NCBI GenBank assembly: GCA_040797845.1
Contig: JBFNFA010000007.1
Location: 62,001 to 126,000, forward strand
DNA from: Clostridium_AW sp040797845
GTDB taxonomy: Bacteria > Bacillota > Clostridia > Clostridiales > Clostridiaceae
Reading direction: 5' to 3'
DNA length: 64,000 nt
Each line of letters starts with the position of its first letter. Within the stretch, counting starts at the first letter, position 1. Shown here piece after piece: positions 1 to 7,817 of the stretch. The notes under the pieces were generated by a model. That model was not told the DNA's origin. It ran no database searches and was given only the letters and a program-made list of their open reading frames with translations. Position numbers and translations under genes: made by a program.

Positions 1-1
1 T

Positions 2-238
2 GACTTCTGTGAAAATGATTCACAAAAAACAGAAGTTAAAAGATTATTTAAAACACAGATAATGATTCTGATTCCTTTTACAATAATTGTGATAGGTTCT
101 GCAATCCTGTTTCTTATAAGCCATAATTTTCTGTTCGGATTTCTTTATATTCTAGGATATCCACTTCTCTACATGGTTGTACAGAGTATGCAACCATATA
201 GGAAATATAAATTCATGAAAAAGTATTGTAGCTACTAA
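2..238 (+). CDS. C-terminal end of a membrane protein (partial)
   Basis: The frame is open from the first bases of the window to the TAA at 236-238, leaving 78 residues of a protein that starts upstream. Two hydrophobic stretches, around IMILIPFTIIVIGSAILFL and FLFGFLYILGYPLLYMVV, look like a transmembrane hairpin. They are followed by a basic tail ending KKYCSY. A strong terminator follows at 263. The family is not recognisable from this fragment. Confidence 0.6.
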   Translation, partial: DFCENDSQKTEVKRLFKTQIMILIPFTIIVIGSAILFLISHNFLFGFLYILGYPLLYMVVQSMQPYRKYKFMKKYCSY

Positions 239-262
239 ATGAACTAACAAAAAACTTTATAT

Positions 263-308
263 AAAACTCTGTATGCTTATTTTATAAGATGTACAGAGTT
301 TTATTTTA
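263..308 (+). terminator. Rho-independent terminator
   Basis: The arms AAAACTCTGTA (263-273) and TACAGAGTTTT (292-302) form a perfect 11-bp stem, followed by a T-rich run. It ends the partial membrane-protein gene. Confidence 0.85.
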
Positions 309-454
309 TTATTTTTTATTCCATATAGATTGATTTAATATAGAAAATAATCTTATTAAAATATGATAAGGAATATATTATAATAAAGTTAAGATAAATA
401 GAAAACTTCGGAAAGTGCTATGATTTGTTTAAAATATAATTTTGGAGAATAGAT

Positions 455-1573
455 ATGAATAGAAAAAATGTGTATATAATTAAATTTATAATTTTATTGT
501 TAAATATAATATACGCTGTATCTATGATGGAAGAAGCTCATCTACCATATTTTATAATAATTATTTTATTAATTTTATTTAATATGCAGCTAAGGATGAT
601 GTATTTTAAAGAAAAAACCTATGTTTTTTCTATTCTTTTAGATTTGGTTTTAATCTATACTCTTTTTAATAATTTTAAGGGAATCACATATATTTTTATA
701 TATAGCACTCTTATAGAAGGAATAAGTTATTCTAAAAAATATGTTAATGGTATTATAAGCGTTACTTTTATCATGCTTATTTATTTAATTAAGGATTTTT
801 CTATAGAACTTATATTAATAAATTTACTTATCTACGTTCTATGTCTTTTACAAACTTTTAGCATAAATAAATTGAAGGATGAAACATGTGAGTTGGAGTA
901 TCTATATGATGATGTTAGAAGGTACAGTTATGAAGTAGAGAAAACTAAAAAACAATTGGAGCAATATTCTCATAGAGTAAGGCATTTAACTCAATTAGAA
1001 GAAAGAAATAGAATATCTGAAGAAATTCATGATACCATAGGACATAGATTAACTGCTCTACTTATACAACTTCAAGCAGGAGTAAGTATAATAGATTTAG
1101 ATGAAAAAAAGTCAAAGGAGCTTTTAAAATCTTCAGTGGAAAATCTAAGAGAAACCATAGATATACTGAGATATACTGTTAAAGATATGAAAAATATCAA
1201 ATTAGAAAATATAGTAGATTCCATTAAAGATTTGACAAAAAAGTTTACCCTGGATACGGGGATTAACATAGATTTTATATCAAAGGGAGAGATAATAAAT
1301 TTAAATGGTGAAATTAAGTTAACTCTTTATAAAAATATTCAAGAGTGTATAACAAATGCAGTAAAGCATGGAAATGCTAAGAATATAAACATTGAACTCA
1401 TGTTTGATGAAAAGAAAATTCATCTTAAGATAAGTGATGATGGATGCGGATGTACAAGCTTTCAAAAAGGCATGGGAATTATTAATATGGAAGAAAGATT
1501 AAAGGCAATAGGTGGAGAATTGAAAATATATAATTTCAATGGATTTATTGTGGAAAGCATAATTCCACTTTAA
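455..1573 (+). CDS. Sensor histidine kinase, NarL-type (LiaS/DesK class)
   Basis: This 372-residue membrane sensor kinase should autophosphorylate and pass phosphate to the response regulator 15 bp downstream. The N-terminal ~140 residues are a bundle of hydrophobic helices with no large extracellular loop, as in intramembrane-sensing kinases. A coiled-coil linker follows, then a HisKA_3 box (EEIHDTIGHR, phospho-acceptor His about residue 192). The HATPase domain shows the N box (NIQECITNAVKHG) and the DDGCG box. The ATG is preceded by TTTGGAG. The stimulus is unknown; together with the ABC-2 exporter downstream, the set resembles Bacillus YvfTU-YvfRS (family knowledge and inference). Confidence 0.9.
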   Translation: MNRKNVYIIKFIILLLNIIYAVSMMEEAHLPYFIIIILLILFNMQLRMMYFKEKTYVFSILLDLVLIYTLFNNFKGITYIFIYSTLIEGISYSKKYVNGIISVTFIMLIYLIKDFSIELILINLLIYVLCLLQTFSINKLKDETCELEYLYDDVRRYSYEVEKTKKQLEQYSHRVRHLTQLEERNRISEEIHDTIGHRLTALLIQLQAGVSIIDLDEKKSKELLKSSVENLRETIDILRYTVKDMKNIKLENIVDSIKDLTKKFTLDTGINIDFISKGEIINLNGEIKLTLYKNIQECITNAVKHGNAKNINIELMFDEKKIHLKISDDGCGCTSFQKGMGIINMEERLKAIGGELKIYNFNGFIVESIIPL

Positions 1574-1588
1574 TTAGGGGGGCAGAAA

Positions 1589-2221
1589 ATGAGTATAAAA
1601 GTGGTTATAGCAGATGACGACATAATGGTGAGAGAAGGTATGAAAATAATATTATCTCTAGATGAAAAAGTTGAAGTTGTAGGTACATGTTCAAATGGAG
1701 ATGAAGCTTTTAAATTCTGTCAGGGGAATTCTGTAGATGTAATTTTAATGGATATTAGAATGCCCATATGTGACGGAGTATTAGGTACAAAAAAGATATG
1801 TGAAGCATTTCCCAATATAAAAGTCTTGATACTTACCACATTTAATGATGATGAATACATAGTGGAGGCGTTGAAAAACGGAGCATCAGGTTATTTACTT
1901 AAAAATATTTTACCTGAAGAGGTAATTAAGGCGGTTAAAATAGTTAATGAAGGAAATATGCTCATCCATCCTAGCATAGCGGAAAAAGTGCCTTATTTAT
2001 TAAAAAGAGAGGATAAGAAAGACTTTTCCAAGTATAACCTTCAAGATGTTGAAATAGAAATAATGAAACTCATTTCTGAAGGATACTCAAATAAAGAAAT
2101 ATCAGAAAAAATATTTTTAAGTCAAGGTACTGTGAAAAATAAAATTACAGATATACTTTCAAAATTAAATTTAAGGGATAGAACTCAAATAGCTATATTT
2201 TATCTTAAGGATGGGAAATGA
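1589..2221 (+). CDS. NarL/LuxR-family response regulator
   Basis: A 210-residue regulator forming an operon with the kinase upstream. The receiver domain has the acidic pair DDD near the N-terminus, the phospho-acceptor Asp at about residue 55 (ILMDIRMP), the conserved Thr (LTTF) and Lys (LLKNI). A C-terminal LuxR helix-turn-helix (EGYSNKEISEKIFLSQGTVKNKI) follows; only its first half need be matched to recognise the family. The start is set by a GGGGGG-rich RBS 7-8 bp upstream. The likely target is the ABC-2 exporter at 2765-5537, whose upstream region carries a perfect 12-bp palindrome. Confidence 0.92.
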   Translation: MSIKVVIADDDIMVREGMKIILSLDEKVEVVGTCSNGDEAFKFCQGNSVDVILMDIRMPICDGVLGTKKICEAFPNIKVLILTTFNDDEYIVEALKNGASGYLLKNILPEEVIKAVKIVNEGNMLIHPSIAEKVPYLLKREDKKDFSKYNLQDVEIEIMKLISEGYSNKEISEKIFLSQGTVKNKITDILSKLNLRDRTQIAIFYLKDGK

Positions 2222-2242
2222 AAATTGCAAAGCAATTTTTTT
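2221..2242 (+). terminator. Terminator of the two-component operon
   Basis: The arms AAAATTGC and GCAATTTT surround a 3-nt loop and are followed by more Ts. The structure begins on the last base of the TGA stop codon. Confidence 0.85.
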
Positions 2243-2305
2243 AGTGAAGAATTAAGAGTTGAAAGTGAAGAATACAGGAAATAATTACCATGTAGGTAAT
2301 TCTTA
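2243..2305. repeat. Intergenic repeat, second family, copy 1
   Basis: A purine-rich stretch (AGTGAAGAATTAAGAGTT, then AGTGAAGAATAC) leads into a small hairpin with arms AATTACC and GGTAATT. The same arrangement recurs at 54560-54655, where GAAGAATGAAGAGTGAAGAG leads into another ATTACCATG hairpin. The function is unknown. Confidence 0.5.
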
Positions 2306-2364
2306 AATATTATAATTGAAAATAAATGTTCTTTTAAGTTTTTAGGAGAACGCATTTATTTTTA

Positions 2365-2500
2365 TAGTTGTAAGTTTCCATAGATATAATTTGTTGTACG
2401 AAACAGAGAGCTAAGTATATAGTGAAGCCGCTCCAGAAAAAGTCGCTATTTCACTACATACCTAGCTCTTTCATATTTTACAAATGTATTTTTAAAATTG
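2365..2500 (+). repeat. Covarying-hairpin repeat family, copy 1
   Basis: The left flank TTGTAAGTTTCCATAGATATAATT leads to a long imperfect hairpin at 2408-2468, with arms GAGCTAAGTATATAGTGAA and TTTCACTACATACCTAGCTC. The centre holds the paired motifs GCCGCT and GTCGCT around an A-rich loop. The right flank reads TTTTACAAAT...AAAATTGTAAG and runs straight into copy 2, making a tandem pair. The arms differ from other copies but keep their pairing. Confidence 0.75.
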
Positions 2501-2640
2501 TAAGCTCTACAAAAATAATTGAGATATACAAAAAAGGGAACTAAGTACATAATGACGTCGCTTCAAAAAAAGTCGCTCCTCCCATTATATACTTAGTTCC
2601 TTCATGTTTTACAAATTTTTTTCTCAATTATAGTAAACAT
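2497..2640 (+). repeat. Covarying-hairpin repeat family, copy 2
   Basis: The left flank ATTGTAAGCTCTACAAAAA leads to a hairpin at 2537-2600, with arms GGAACTAAGTACATAATG and CATTATATACTTAGTTCC. The centre carries GTCGCTTCAAAAAAAGTCGC. The right flank has TTTTACAAAT and then TAAACATTT. It is in tandem with copy 1. Confidence 0.78.
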
Positions 2641-2665
2641 TTATTTATTCTATGGAACTTAAAAA

Positions 2666-2677
2666 TGACTTAAGTCA
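2666..2677. promoter_or_regulatory. Candidate response-regulator operator
   Basis: TGACTTAAGTCA is a perfect 12-bp palindrome about 90 bp upstream of the ABC exporter start. A related half-site, ATGACTTAGAGTTAT, follows at about 2687. Its position between the NarL-type regulator gene and the exporter makes it a candidate binding site for that regulator; this is inference from position and symmetry. Confidence 0.4.
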
Positions 2678-2764
2678 CTTCAACTTATGACTTAGAGTTA
2701 TGATTTAACATGCTAAGATTTTATAAAATATAAGTACAAGTAAATAAAAGGGGCGATTTTATAT

Positions 2765-3697
2765 ATGGGTATTAAATTGAAAAATATTATTAAAAGGTAC
2801 GGAAATAATTTGGCTGTAGATAATATAAGCTTAGATATAGAGGATAAAGAGATATTTGGATTATTGGGACCTAATGGAGCTGGAAAGAGCACAACCATAA
2901 AGATGATTATGGGACTTTTGAAGCCTAATAGTGGAGAGATTTTTATAAATGGAATTGATGTAATGAAAAATAGCTTAGAGGCAAAAAAAATATTAGGGCT
3001 TGTTCCACAAGAACTTGCTATATATGAGAATATGACGGCTATGGAAAATGTAGAGTTTTTAGGGAAATTGTATGGATTAAGAGGTAAGAAGCTTAAGGAA
3101 ATGGCAGAGGAGGCTCTACAGTTTACTGGACTTATAGAAAAGAGAAAGGAAGTTCCTAAAAAGTTTTCAGGAGGTATGAAAAGAAGGTTAAATATTGCTT
3201 GCGCCATTGTTCATGAACCAAAGATAATAATCATGGATGAGCCTACCGTAGGGATAGATCCTCAATCTAGAAATCATATATTACAGTCTATAAAGGAGCT
3301 TAATAGGAGGGGAGCCACCATTATATACACTAGTCACTACATGGAAGAGGTTGAAAGCATATGTAGTAGAGTTGGAATCATTGATTTTGGTAAATTAATA
3401 GCTCTAGGAAGTAAAGAGGAATTAATAAGTTCCATATCAGAAGAGCAAAAAATAATAATTGAGAGTTATAATATAAGCTTTAATCCTATAGATGAGATAA
3501 AAAAAATAGAGGAAGTTGCTGAGGTTAATCTAAAAGGCAACAGAATTGAGGTTATATGTAAATCACCTAATGAAATTTTACAAAGAGTGTTAGTAAAACT
3601 AGGAGAAGGAAATGTAGTAGTTAGAAGTATTGATATAAAGCAGGCGGATTTGGAGAGTGTATTTTTAAAGTTAACAGGTAGAAAATTAAGAGATTAA
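2765..3697 (+). CDS. ABC transporter ATP-binding protein (CcmA/DRA family)
   Basis: The 310-residue cytoplasmic ATPase powers the two ABC-2 permeases encoded next to it. It has Walker A (GPNGAGKST, about residues 35-43), a Q-loop (LVPQELAIYE), the signature FSGGMKRR, Walker B with catalytic Glu (IIIMDEPTVGID) and an H-loop (TSHYMEE). The C-terminal ~85-residue extension is usual for drug or lipid exporter ATPases of this class. RBS AAGGGG precedes the ATG. The three genes have the gene order of known exporter operons; the exported molecule is unknown. Confidence 0.93.
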   Translation: MGIKLKNIIKRYGNNLAVDNISLDIEDKEIFGLLGPNGAGKSTTIKMIMGLLKPNSGEIFINGIDVMKNSLEAKKILGLVPQELAIYENMTAMENVEFLGKLYGLRGKKLKEMAEEALQFTGLIEKRKEVPKKFSGGMKRRLNIACAIVHEPKIIIMDEPTVGIDPQSRNHILQSIKELNRRGATIIYTSHYMEEVESICSRVGIIDFGKLIALGSKEELISSISEEQKIIIESYNISFNPIDEIKKIEEVAEVNLKGNRIEVICKSPNEILQRVLVKLGEGNVVVRSIDIKQADLESVFLKLTGRKLRD

Positions 3698-3721
3698 TTA
3701 TAGTATTGGAGGATAGGAATT

Positions 3722-4498
3722 ATGTGGACAATAGCATATAAAAATATAAAAGATATGTTTAAAAATATATTTCTTCTTGTTTTTCTAATAATAATACCTC
3801 TTTTCCTTATTGGTCTTATTAATAGCATGGCTGGAACCGGAGGAGAGATGGTTAATGATCATTCTAATTCAATAATTGAAATAGTTATACTCTCATCTTC
3901 TAATGATAATTCCGCTATTCAATACTTTTCTACCACAACCCTTGTGCAATTTACCCTATTAGGAAGTATGATTGCAGCTTCCATGTTAGTAGGGGAAAGA
4001 GAAAAAAACACACTTCTTAGGATGTTTGCAGCACCAATTAGAAGAATTGAAATGCTAGGGGGAATATTGATAGGGCATTCTTTAATAGTGTTATTAATTG
4101 CAAGTGCAATAATAATTCTTTCTAATTTAATTTTTGGTGTGAATTGGGGAAGTTCTTCCTTAAATATTATTGTTGTAACCATTTTCGGGGTATATGTAGC
4201 GACAGCACTTGCATTTATAGTATCAGGAGTTTTTAAAAGCACTAAGGTGGCAGGAACAGTTGCTTCATTTATAGTCATATTCATGACCTTTGCTAGCGGT
4301 GGTTATACCGGTGGAGATAAATTTGAGTTCATATCAAAGTTTACAATAAACAAATGGATTTCTGATGCCTATTTAAAGCTTATGGAAGGTGGAGATCTTA
4401 ATAGCGTAAAGATAAATTTGATAGTTTTAGGAATAATGGGCACAGTTTTTATGATTATCGCTAGCATTATTTATAGGAGGGAGAATATTTATGAATAG
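3722..4498 (+). CDS. ABC-2 type transporter permease
   Basis: A 258-residue integral membrane protein with an N-terminal signal-anchor helix, an extracytoplasmic loop of about 45 residues and five further hydrophobic helices. The cytoplasmic loop MLVGEREKNTLLRMFAAP matches the coupling-helix motif EREKGT...LL typical of ABC-2 permeases. RBS GGAGGA precedes the start. The gene begins 24 bp after the ATPase gene and overlaps the next permease by 8 bp, so the two permeases are probably translationally coupled and form a heterodimeric pore. Confidence 0.9.
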   Translation: MWTIAYKNIKDMFKNIFLLVFLIIIPLFLIGLINSMAGTGGEMVNDHSNSIIEIVILSSSNDNSAIQYFSTTTLVQFTLLGSMIAASMLVGEREKNTLLRMFAAPIRRIEMLGGILIGHSLIVLLIASAIIILSNLIFGVNWGSSSLNIIVVTIFGVYVATALAFIVSGVFKSTKVAGTVASFIVIFMTFASGGYTGGDKFEFISKFTINKWISDAYLKLMEGGDLNSVKINLIVLGIMGTVFMIIASIIYRRENIYE

Positions 4499-5537
4499 TA
4501 TAGTGATTGCAATAAATTTAATAAAAAGAATGCTAAAAGAAATAAATATATTTGGGTTCATTTTCTTTCTTCCTATATTAGCAGCAGTACTTGCAGTGGT
4601 TATGTTTGGAAATACCGAGAAAGTTACTGTCGGCATAGCAAATTTTCAAAGTGTAGAATATTCTCTGGTAGAATATTTAAAGGATAGCGGTAAATATGAT
4701 ATTAGACTTTTTGAAGAAGGCCAAATAGAAGAAAAGGTAAAAGATAAGGATATAGAGATAGGGGTAATATTTCAAAAAGAATTTTCATCAAATTCTAAGG
4801 ATAAAATAAAAATAGTTTCCCTTAATAACAATGAAGATGTACAGATGTTAAGAGGAGAAATTGAAGGGTATTTAGCTGTATTAATGAGTGGTAAGGAAAT
4901 GATAGAATACGAAAAGGTTACACTAAAATCAAAAGAATATGAAAAGGGTAGGGCTTCAATAGGTTTGCTTTCTATGTTTATACTGATGTTTGCAGGATCA
5001 AGTATTGGATTTTTACTTGAAGATAAAAGAGAAAAAAATTTCATGAGACTATTTTCTACTCCAGTAAAAGAATATGAGGTGGTACTAGCACATATTATGG
5101 CTAATTTTCTTCTTGGAATATTGCAAGTTACTTTATTTTTGGTAGTAAGCACATTTGTTTTTAAAATTAAATGGGGAATATCACCTTTATGGGTTTTCGT
5201 TATATTAGCGGCTTATTTAGTAACGTCAGTGGGATTTTCTGTAGGTTTGGTAGGAGTGGTAGATGATAGTGAAAAGTATAATTTAATTCTTACACTCACA
5301 GCCATAGTTACAAGTATATTGGGGGGAGGGTTTTTCCCAACAGATTCATTGAATATTGTCATTAGAAAAATATCAAGCTTTATGCCCCAAAAATGGATGG
5401 TGGATTCCTATATGAAGCTTGTAAATGGAGGAGGCATTAGTAGTATACAAATAAACTTATTGGTGCTTTTACTCTTCGGAGTAGTTTTCTTCACCTTTGG
5501 TATAAAAACTCTCAGACCTGGAGAAAGAGATTTATAG
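4491..5537 (+). CDS. ABC-2 type transporter permease
   Basis: The second permease has 348 residues: one N-terminal helix, a large extracytoplasmic domain of about 130 residues, then five helices. The coupling region reads LLEDKREKNFMRLFSTPVKEY, recognisable by DKREKN...RLFSTP. The GGGFFP segment before the last helices is also typical. It starts inside the end of the preceding permease gene, with RBS GGAGGG within that gene. It is the last gene of the exporter operon and is followed by repeat elements. Confidence 0.9.
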   Translation: MNSIVIAINLIKRMLKEINIFGFIFFLPILAAVLAVVMFGNTEKVTVGIANFQSVEYSLVEYLKDSGKYDIRLFEEGQIEEKVKDKDIEIGVIFQKEFSSNSKDKIKIVSLNNNEDVQMLRGEIEGYLAVLMSGKEMIEYEKVTLKSKEYEKGRASIGLLSMFILMFAGSSIGFLLEDKREKNFMRLFSTPVKEYEVVLAHIMANFLLGILQVTLFLVVSTFVFKIKWGISPLWVFVILAAYLVTSVGFSVGLVGVVDDSEKYNLILTLTAIVTSILGGGFFPTDSLNIVIRKISSFMPQKWMVDSYMKLVNGGGISSIQINLLVLLLFGVVFFTFGIKTLRPGERDL

Positions 5538-5579
5538 AAAAATTGTGATACAAAACTAGATATATCAAATTGATTTAGC

Positions 5580-5730
5580 AATTATAAGTTTTCACAAAAA
5601 AAGGTACTCCAAAGCATAGAGCTAAGCAGGTAGTGAAGCCGCTCCAATAAAAAGTCGCTATTTCACCACCTACTTAGCTCTTAATATTTTACAAATATCC
5701 TTTGGAAATTTTATTATGATAAACATTTTA
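5580..5730 (+). repeat. Covarying-hairpin repeat family, copy 3
   Basis: The left flank ATTATAAGTTTTCACAAAA continues as GGTACTCCAAAGCATAGAG. The hairpin at 5619-5680 has arms GAGCTAAGCAGGTAGTGAA and TTTCACCACCTACTTAGCTC. GCCGCTCC and AGTCGCTA flank the A-rich loop. The right flank TTTTACAAATAT ends near TAAACATTT. Compared with copy 1, the change ATA to AGG in one arm is matched by a change in the other, so pairing is kept. Confidence 0.75.
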
Positions 5731-5823
5731 TTAATTATTGATCTATTTAACGATGATAGATACTTACTTATTGTCTAAAACTTAAAAATGCTATGTAATG
5801 TGGCCTATGCATTGGAGCAAAAT

Positions 5824-5937
5824 TTAGAAATTCTTAATTTATTTTAGAAAAGTATCGTCAAGATGCTGCACATGTCTGACTGAAGGGAGTTTGTCAGCAT
5901 TAGAGAGTTTTATAAAATAAATTTTAGAAGTTCTTAT
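5824..5937. repeat. Large imperfect palindrome (MITE-like)
   Basis: The left arm AGAAATTCTTAATTTATTTT is mirrored by AAAATAAATTTTAGAAGTTC on the right. Inside lie GATGCTGC and, inverted, GTCAGCATTA. At the centre a CTGAC/GTCAG stem closes a TGAAGGGAGTTT loop. The element fills the rest of the gap between the exporter operon and the sigma factor gene. No coding sequence is visible in it. Confidence 0.55.
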
Positions 5938-6128
5938 TGTAGCGAGACAGTATAAGAAGCATTATATAGCATTTTTCATGTGTTAAAACCATAAGTGTTT
6001 CTTTAATACTTTTGTATTTATAGTTATATTATTAAAAACATTTAGTTAAGCTTTTTAATAAAAAGTTGCAATTTTTGCGAACCTAAATGTAAGTGAAGCG
6101 TAAAACATAAATGAAAGGGGGAGAAGAT

Positions 6129-6707
6129 TTGAATGTAGAGAGCAGAGATATCCTGCAAATGTATAACAATAATAGAGAACAGGGGCTAGAATTTTTAGTG
6201 GATAAATATAAAGATTCCCTATATAAATTTTCTCTCCATTTATGCAAAAATTCAACTGAGGCAGAGGATCTTTTTCAGGATACCTGGGTAAAAGTATTTA
6301 AAAACATAAATACTTTTGATGAAAATAAAAATTTTCAGACATGGTTATTTACTATATGTATGAATTCATATAAAGATAGATATAGAAAAAGTAAGAGATG
6401 GTTGAATATAATAAAAGATTATTTTGACAACGAAGAAAAGCAGGAAGAAATGGGAAAGGTATATTCTACAGAAAATCTACCTGAAGAAGAAACTATTAAA
6501 GACTATGAGAAATACATGATTAAAAAAGCTGTTAAAACCTTAAAGGATGAGTATAGAATTCCTTTAATACTGTATTACTTTCAACAACTAAGCTACAAGG
6601 AAATTAGCGAGATTCTTTCAATCCCTGAAGGTACCATTAAATCTAGATTAAATAAAGGCAGAAAACTTATAAAGGATTATATGGAGGTGAATCACTATGA
6701 TGGATGA
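6129..6707 (+). CDS. ECF-type RNA polymerase sigma factor
   Basis: A sigma-70 family protein of about 192 residues. Region 2 contains the -10 recognition helix (DLFQDTWVKVFKN...FQTWLFTICMN) and region 4 a helix-turn-helix (LSYKEISEILSIPEGTIKSRL). I place the start at the TTG at 6129 because AAAGGGGGAG (6114-6123) is a good RBS for it. An in-frame ATG at 6111 would put that RBS inside the gene. It overlaps the next gene by 11 bp, the usual layout for a sigma factor and its anti-sigma factor. Target promoters are unknown. Confidence 0.88.
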   Translation: MNVESRDILQMYNNNREQGLEFLVDKYKDSLYKFSLHLCKNSTEAEDLFQDTWVKVFKNINTFDENKNFQTWLFTICMNSYKDRYRKSKRWLNIIKDYFDNEEKQEEMGKVYSTENLPEEETIKDYEKYMIKKAVKTLKDEYRIPLILYYFQQLSYKEISEILSIPEGTIKSRLNKGRKLIKDYMEVNHYDG

Positions 6708-7008
6708 AAATAGATTGGAGGAATTGCTTTTTGAAATAGGAGATGAAACTGTAGAAACTCCAAGGGAGTTAGTAATAAAAACAAAAGCTTATATGGATGA
6801 TAAATACAATAAACTTTTTATATATTTAATACCTCTAAGTATAATACTTTATACAATATTTGCTTCAACTATAGTGTATCTTTCTTTACATTATATTAAT
6901 GTTAAATATATATACATCATGATGTTAAATACTGCATTTACTATAAGTAATGCGATAATAGTTATATTTTTATTATTATATACAAAGTTTAATGAATCAA
7001 TAAATTAG
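6697..7008 (+). CDS. Small membrane protein, probable anti-sigma factor
   Basis: A 103-residue protein with a soluble N-terminal ~40 residues and two transmembrane helices (about 45-68 and 76-97). The RBS GGAGGTG lies inside the sigma factor gene, so translation is probably coupled. The topology and overlap suggest it holds the ECF sigma factor at the membrane. No zinc-binding HxxxCxxC motif of classical anti-sigma factors is present, so the role is inferred from context. Confidence 0.6.
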   Translation: MMDENRLEELLFEIGDETVETPRELVIKTKAYMDDKYNKLFIYLIPLSIILYTIFASTIVYLSLHYINVKYIYIMMLNTAFTISNAIIVIFLLLYTKFNESIN

Positions 7009-7022
7009 GAGTGTGATATATT

Positions 7023-7619
7023 ATGAGAATGGCATCTTTCTTAGTTATAATTCCACTAGTTATCTTAGCTGTGTTAGGAGTTATGATATATGTAATTTTT
7101 CAAAGCACTAGAAGTGGAAATGGTAAAATATATGATAGTGATAGTAATAGAAATCCTTTCAAGATTTTGTTTTATGTATTAGCAGGTTTAGTGGGGTTGG
7201 GCATTATTTTATTTGGGGCAAATGTTTTTACTAGCGCACATATTAGTGGAGAAGAATTTTGGGCAGTATTTCCTGCTATGATTTTTATACCTTTGGTGTT
7301 TTTAATACCTATTGCAATATTGATTGTTATAGGAAGGTTTGTTTATTATGATGCTCAAAGTAGGGGAATGGATCCTTGGCTATGGTTACTAGTAGTTATA
7401 TTTGTTCCTAATTTTATTGGATTGATAATATATTTGGTAGTAAGAAGTTCTTATAATTCAAATAATAAAAAATGCTTTAACTGTGGAAGTTATGTGAGGG
7501 AAGATTATAATATATGTCCTAATTGCGGAAACCATTTAAAGAACAACTGCTCTCAATGTGGAAGGGCTGTTGAAAAAGGATGGAGTATGTGTCCTTATTG
7601 TGGAAATCACTTAAACTAG
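7023..7619 (+). CDS. Membrane protein with C-terminal double zinc ribbon
   Basis: A 198-residue protein with an N-terminal helix and three further hydrophobic segments (about residues 46-65, 83-106 and 118-140). The C-terminal cytoplasmic tail has four CxxC pairs (CFNCGSY, CPNCGNH, CSQCGRA, CPYCGNH), enough for two zinc ribbons. It lies 14 bp after the putative anti-sigma gene and probably belongs to the same operon. It resembles phospholipase D nuclease-N/zinc-ribbon membrane proteins of Firmicutes. Its function is unknown. Confidence 0.6.
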   Translation: MRMASFLVIIPLVILAVLGVMIYVIFQSTRSGNGKIYDSDSNRNPFKILFYVLAGLVGLGIILFGANVFTSAHISGEEFWAVFPAMIFIPLVFLIPIAILIVIGRFVYYDAQSRGMDPWLWLLVVIFVPNFIGLIIYLVVRSSYNSNNKKCFNCGSYVREDYNICPNCGNHLKNNCSQCGRAVEKGWSMCPYCGNHLN

Positions 7620-7659
7620 CTAGTGAATAGTAGAAAATTGTAGTTTTAATATTATAAAC

Positions 7660-7698
7660 ATGAAACTAAGTATTACATTAGTGCGTACTTAGTTTCAT
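7660..7698. repeat. Perfect 13-bp hairpin related to the repeat family; possible terminator
   Basis: The arms ATGAAACTAAGTA (7660-7672) and TACTTAGTTTCAT (7686-7698) pair perfectly. The arm sequence matches the outer stem of the dispersed family (GAACTAAGTA), and AAAATTGTAGTTTT upstream resembles the family's left flank. There is no clear T-run, so it may be a shortened copy reused as an operon end. Confidence 0.55.
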
Positions 7699-7724
7699 AT
7701 TTGTATTCAAAATTATTTTTGTAG

Positions 7725-7744
7725 ATATGTTATAATTAACATAT
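7725..7744. promoter_or_regulatory. Inverted repeat over a TATAAT -10 box
   Basis: ATATGTTA (7725-7732) and TAACATAT (7737-7744) form an 8-bp inverted repeat centred on TATAAT (7731-7736). No good -35 box is found 16-18 bp upstream, so the promoter may need an activator or another sigma factor. A second small inverted repeat, CTGAC/GTCAG, lies at 7776-7790 just before the RBS of the next gene. Confidence 0.35.
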
Positions 7745-7817
7745 AAAGAAATTTATGGTTTAAAAAGAGGGAGAACTGACTAGCTGTCAGATAAACTAGA
7801 TAGAGAGGGGATTATTA

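Noticed and set aside
2713..3207. 164-codon minus-strand ORF
   Set aside because: It is antisense to the clearly coding ABC ATPase and has no RBS or recognisable domain. The same applies to other long antisense frames, such as 25999-26556, 39476-40087, 42404-42874 and 62455-62778.
6111..6128. ATG at 6111 as the sigma factor start
   Set aside because: The strong AAAGGGGGAG would fall inside the gene. The TTG at 6129 has the correct spacing.
5538..6128. Insertion sequence remnant
   Set aside because: Palindromic elements fill the gap, but no transposase fragment is readable in any frame.
7776..7790. CTGAC/GTCAG hairpin as a terminator
   Set aside because: The stem is only 5 bp, has no T-run and lies just before an RBS; at most it is an operator.
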